This document shows, one piece after another, positions 61,383 through 64,000 of a stretch of DNA of 64,000 bases (position 1 is the stretch's first letter; every line of letters begins with the position of its first letter). The position numbers and the translations under genes were made by a program. This stretch comes from Granulicella mallensis. Lineage in GTDB: Bacteria > Acidobacteriota > Terriglobia > Terriglobales > Acidobacteriaceae. The notes under the pieces were generated by a model. The model was given only the letters and a program-made list of their open reading frames with translations, ran no database searches and had not been told where the DNA came from. The stretch is taken from the NCBI RefSeq assembly GCF_014203225.1, contig NZ_JACHIO010000023.1:1-64000 (forward strand), read 5' to 3'.

Positions 61383-64000
61383 TCATGGACGCACTCCCAA
61401 CAAACCGTTCGCCAGTGCAGTCGAAGCAGGCGTGATCACCGGAGCTCCAATGCCGATGTACTCGACCAGCGCATTGCCTCGGACGTTGGAGCCGAATGAG
61501 TCGGCATTCAGCACCCAGAGGTCACCGGAGCTATCGATGGCCGCGCTGATCCCAGGAACCGGATTACCTAAAACGTTGGTATCTGTAATCAGTGTCGGAG
61601 TCTCTGTACTGCTGGTGCCCGTGTAACCGTTCGCCAGAGGTGAGATCAGCTTGCCGCCGGTTGTGAACTCATCGATATTCGTGTTGAAGTTGCCCACCCC
61701 TGAGCTGGTGGAAGGGTTGTTCAGCACCGAAAAGAGATGGCCCTGTCCATCGAGCACCAATTGCGTGCCGCAAGCTCTTTGGGTCGCGATCGGGTAGGTG
61801 TTCAGCACAGAGCCCGACTGGATCTCGTTGAGTTTCGTCCCGGTACCATCGCATCCGTAAATATGGCCACCGCCGTCCGCGGCCAGAGTTGTTGAGTAAC
61901 TAGCGGGCGAACTGCTCGACGGAAATGCGTCGTAGGAGATGCTTCCGTCCAACGTGCTGACCTGCAATACATCCCCACCGAAAGCAGGGTTTTTGCCGGC
62001 AGCCCACAGCCCGCCACCGACGTCGAAGGCCAGGTAACTCAGGTTGTAGCTGGAAAGGGTCGTTCCGGTAATGCCGATGGTCCCGTTGGCCTGGATGTCG
62101 CCGACATTGGTACCCGACACGATAAACCACGCGTTGCCACTGCCGTCGATGGCCATGCCTTGGGTAACCCCCACAGAAACAGGTTTCTGCGCAGAAAGAC
62201 TGGGGCTGGTGTTGATTTCCACCACATTGCCTGTGCCATCGTTCACCCATAGGTTCCCTGACTGGTCGATGGCGAGCGAAGTGATATCAGGGATTAGGTT
62301 CAGATTCGGCTCCGGGTTGTACCCGCCATAGGTCGGGGTTCCCGAACTCAGGGTAGTCGCAGGCGTCTGAGACAGAGGCGCACCCAGGGCGTTGAACCCC
62401 GCGATCATCAGGGCTGATGTTTGATAGGTATTTGTGCTAAAAATGCCTGCCCCAACCCAGATGTTTCCGGCGGCATCGACACCCATGGCCCCATTGAGGC
62501 TCCCCCCGTTGCTGCCGTCCGCGAATGTGACGCCAGGCCCAACTCCCAGTCCCGCTCCGGTGAAGGTGAGCGCCAGGGTCAGGTCTGTGGGCACGTCAGG
62601 ACCGGTCACGGCAAGGGGGCTGCTGCCGGGGTCCGGACTCGTAAGGCTGTAAGGCTGGGTCGTCATGGATGCGACCAGACCGAGCAGCGTTGCGACATTG
62701 TTGCCGGGGTTCTGCGCGATGTCGAGCGCCGCCTGCAGCGTGTCTCCCGGTTGCGTGCCGCCACTCGGCTTTGCCGATGCAAACAGGCCGCTGCCGCAGC
62801 TTGAGCCACTGCTCTCCACACAGGAGGCCAGCATATCCGCCAGCGCGTTGATGCGCGTGGTCGGCACCGTACTGTTGTTCAGGATATTCGGGTCGCCTGC
62901 CAGATCCACCTTATACGCCGGCGTGTTGGTAAGCGCCGTGCCTGTCCCCAGGTCCACAAGATTGGACACCGCTTTGAAGGCACTAGACAGCCCGGTGTAG
63001 TTGCAGGTTTCTATTCCTGTGCTTAGCCAACCGCTTGCGGCGTTGCAACTCAAGTCTGTTGTTGCTAATGCCGGCGCGCCCACCGTAATGCCGCCGCTCG
63101 TATTCACCGTGGCGAACGCTGACAACGCATAGGCCGAAGCGATTGTCGTCACTTCATTCAACGTGACGGACGAGGGAAGGGTGCCGCAGGTACCCAGCCC
63201 TGCCATCAGCGCGAGGCTGGAGTTAGCTCCACTTCCACTGTCCCCCCCGGTGGCAACCAGGTACATCTGGTCGCCGGGCGCGCCGCCTGCGGGGCAGGCG
63301 TATTGGAGCGTGAATGTCCCCTTGGAATCCGTGAGAATGGTGGCAGGTATCGTCGCAAGAGCGCTGGAGCCCTTGCCGTAGCCGGTGGTGCCTGCGGCAT
63401 ACAGCTGCACCGTCGCACCTGTAATCGGCGACGTGCCGCTGACGACTGTACCGTTGAGCGTGATGGCTCCAAAGATGAATTGATCGACAGTAGAAGTCAC
63501 GCTGGTTCCTCCCGGCGTGACCACCGTGATATCCACGGTGCCCGAACCCGCAGGAGAAACCGCTGTAATGCTGGTCGCGGAATTCACCGTAAGGCTGGTG
63601 GCAGGCGTGGCGCCAAAGTTGACCGCAGTCGCACCCGTGAAGTTCGTTCCTGTAATGGTCACAGACGTACCGCCCGCCGACGGGCCGGAAGCCGGACTGA
63701 TGCCCGTTACAGTCGGAGCATTAGCCGAATAAGTAAATTGATCGGCAGCCGCAGTCGCGCTGGTACCATTCGGCGCGACGACCTTTACATCCACGGTGCC
63801 CGAACCTGCAGGAGCAACCGCCGTAATGCTGGTAGCGGAGTTCACGTTAAAGCTGGTGGCTGGCGTAGCGCCAAAGTTGACCGCAGTCGCACCCGTGAAG
63901 TTGGTTCCTGTGATGGTCACAGAGGTGCCTGCAGCTCCTGAGGAAGGATTCAGGGCCGTGATCGTGGGCCCAACATTATTGATGGTGAAGGTTGTCGCTG
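61383..64000 (-). CDS. giant TIG/Ig-repeat protein with C-terminal propeller (5' end outside window)
   Basis: This is a partial gene: the minus-strand frame is open through 64000 (upstream residues include INNVGPTITALNPSSGAAG), so the N terminus and any signal peptide lie beyond the window. At least 872 residues are visible. Two complete IPT/TIG repeats of 86 aa (SVTITGTNFTGATAVNFG) are nearly identical at DNA level. A middle region follows with NGTVVSGTSPITGATVQLY, LNEVTTIASAYALSAFA and DTLQAALDIAQNP. The C-terminal propeller contains SLAIDQSGNLWVNDGTGNVVEI and AIDSSGDLWVLN. Middle and propeller match the 54682-58677 protein in order and motifs. Probable exported surface protein; role unknown. 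Confidence 0.8.
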   Translation of the reverse strand, partial: ATTFTINNVGPTITALNPSSGAAGTSVTITGTNFTGATAVNFGATPATSFNVNSATSITAVAPAGSGTVDVKVVAPNGTSATAAADQFTYSANAPTVTGISPASGPSAGGTSVTITGTNFTGATAVNFGATPATSLTVNSATSITAVSPAGSGTVDITVVTPGGTSVTSTVDQFIFGAITLNGTVVSGTSPITGATVQLYAAGTTGYGKGSSALATIPATILTDSKGTFTLQYACPAGGAPGDQMYLVATGGDSGSGANSSLALMAGLGTCGTLPSSVTLNEVTTIASAYALSAFATVNTSGGITVGAPALATTDLSCNAASGWLSTGIETCNYTGLSSAFKAVSNLVDLGTGTALTNTPAYKVDLAGDPNILNNSTVPTTRINALADMLASCVESSGSSCGSGLFASAKPSGGTQPGDTLQAALDIAQNPGNNVATLLGLVASMTTQPYSLTSPDPGSSPLAVTGPDVPTDLTLALTFTGAGLGVGPGVTFADGSNGGSLNGAMGVDAAGNIWVGAGIFSTNTYQTSALMIAGFNALGAPLSQTPATTLSSGTPTYGGYNPEPNLNLIPDITSLAIDQSGNLWVNDGTGNVVEINTSPSLSAQKPVSVGVTQGMAIDGSGNAWFIVSGTNVGDIQANGTIGITGTTLSSYNLSYLAFDVGGGLWAAGKNPAFGGDVLQVSTLDGSISYDAFPSSSSPASYSTTLAADGGGHIYGCDGTGTKLNEIQSGSVLNTYPIATQRACGTQLVLDGQGHLFSVLNNPSTSSGVGNFNTNIDEFTTGGKLISPLANGYTGTSSTETPTLITDTNVLGNPVPGISAAIDSSGDLWVLNADSFGSNVRGNALVEYIGIGAPVITPASTALANGLLGVRP
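63590..63924 (-). repeat. tandem 258-bp TIG-domain repeats, nearly identical in DNA
   Basis: The stretch around 63605-63664 recurs around 63863-63922 at a period of 258 bp (86 codons) with only a few base differences. Recently duplicated or homogenised units of this kind can change copy number by recombination. More units probably lie beyond the window edge. Confidence 0.7.

Noticed and set aside
63590-64000. CRISPR-like array
   Set aside because: The 258-bp period keeps the reading frame and encodes TIG domains; there are no short repeats with unique spacers.
1-64000. tRNA, rRNA, riboswitch or transposable element
   Set aside because: No cloverleaf, rRNA core sequence, known riboswitch core, transposase or paired terminal inverted repeats were found by reading; a covariance-model search would be needed to exclude short RNAs.

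Overview
The window looks like chromosome of a Terriglobia-type acidobacterium (Acidobacteriaceae: Terriglobus, Granulicella, Edaphobacter and relatives). Supporting signs are three very large TonB-dependent receptors that open with a carboxypeptidase-regulatory-like fold, two sedolisin (S53) proteases with pro-kumamolisin domains, a Reg_prop/Y_Y_Y histidine kinase, a CadC-like winged-helix/TPR regulator, high GC, and many lipoproteins with Ig-like or TIG repeats. This placement is inference from gene style. No rRNA, tRNA, transposase, phage or CRISPR feature was seen.

Layout: (1) 127-6025, minus strand: a ribosomal protein S1 gene with a terminator hairpin, a 381-bp leader region with two inverted repeats, and a secreted S53 protease. 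(2) 6242-12960: a small DoxX-like membrane protein, a propeller histidine kinase overlapping its LuxR-type response regulator, and a convergent CadC-like regulator. (3) 13305-26442, plus strand: a TonB receptor, a GH38 alpha-mannosidase, a second S53 protease and a GH92 alpha-mannosidase. This reads as a mannosylated-glycoprotein degradation locus, and Pho-box-like 11-bp repeats lie upstream beside the CadC-like gene. (4) 26547-27032: a small membrane protein of the superinfection-immunity family. (5) 36960-27163: a LacI regulator divergent from a TonB receptor, DMT-type permease, ribokinase, barrel/FGE-like fusion and secreted esterase, with two similar operators placed identically relative to two predicted -10 boxes. 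(6) 36969-41209: an IclR regulator divergent from a 2-hydroxycarboxylate transporter, a family III CoA-transferase and a CitE-like lyase, a compact import-activate-cleave module. (7) 41266-45912: DUF1801 protein, quinone oxidoreductase, an alpha/beta hydrolase broken by one nonsense codon, a secreted ChaN/EreA-like protein and a methyltransferase. (8) 61168-46074, minus strand: a tightly packed seven-gene series of ECF sigma factor, zinc-finger anti-sigma-like membrane protein, giant Ig-repeat/propeller lipoprotein, small Ig-repeat lipoprotein, DcaP-like porin, TonB receptor and lipoprotein. (9) 61383-64000: the 3' part of another giant TIG-repeat/propeller protein, paralogous to the one inside region 8, running off the window.

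The best candidate for an undescribed system is region 8: a sigma/anti-sigma pair that appears co-transcribed with its own outer-membrane import and surface apparatus. Next come the IclR/2-HCT/CoA-transferase/lyase module and the barrel-FGE fusion. Several intergenic regions carry long, near-perfect hairpins without a U tract.
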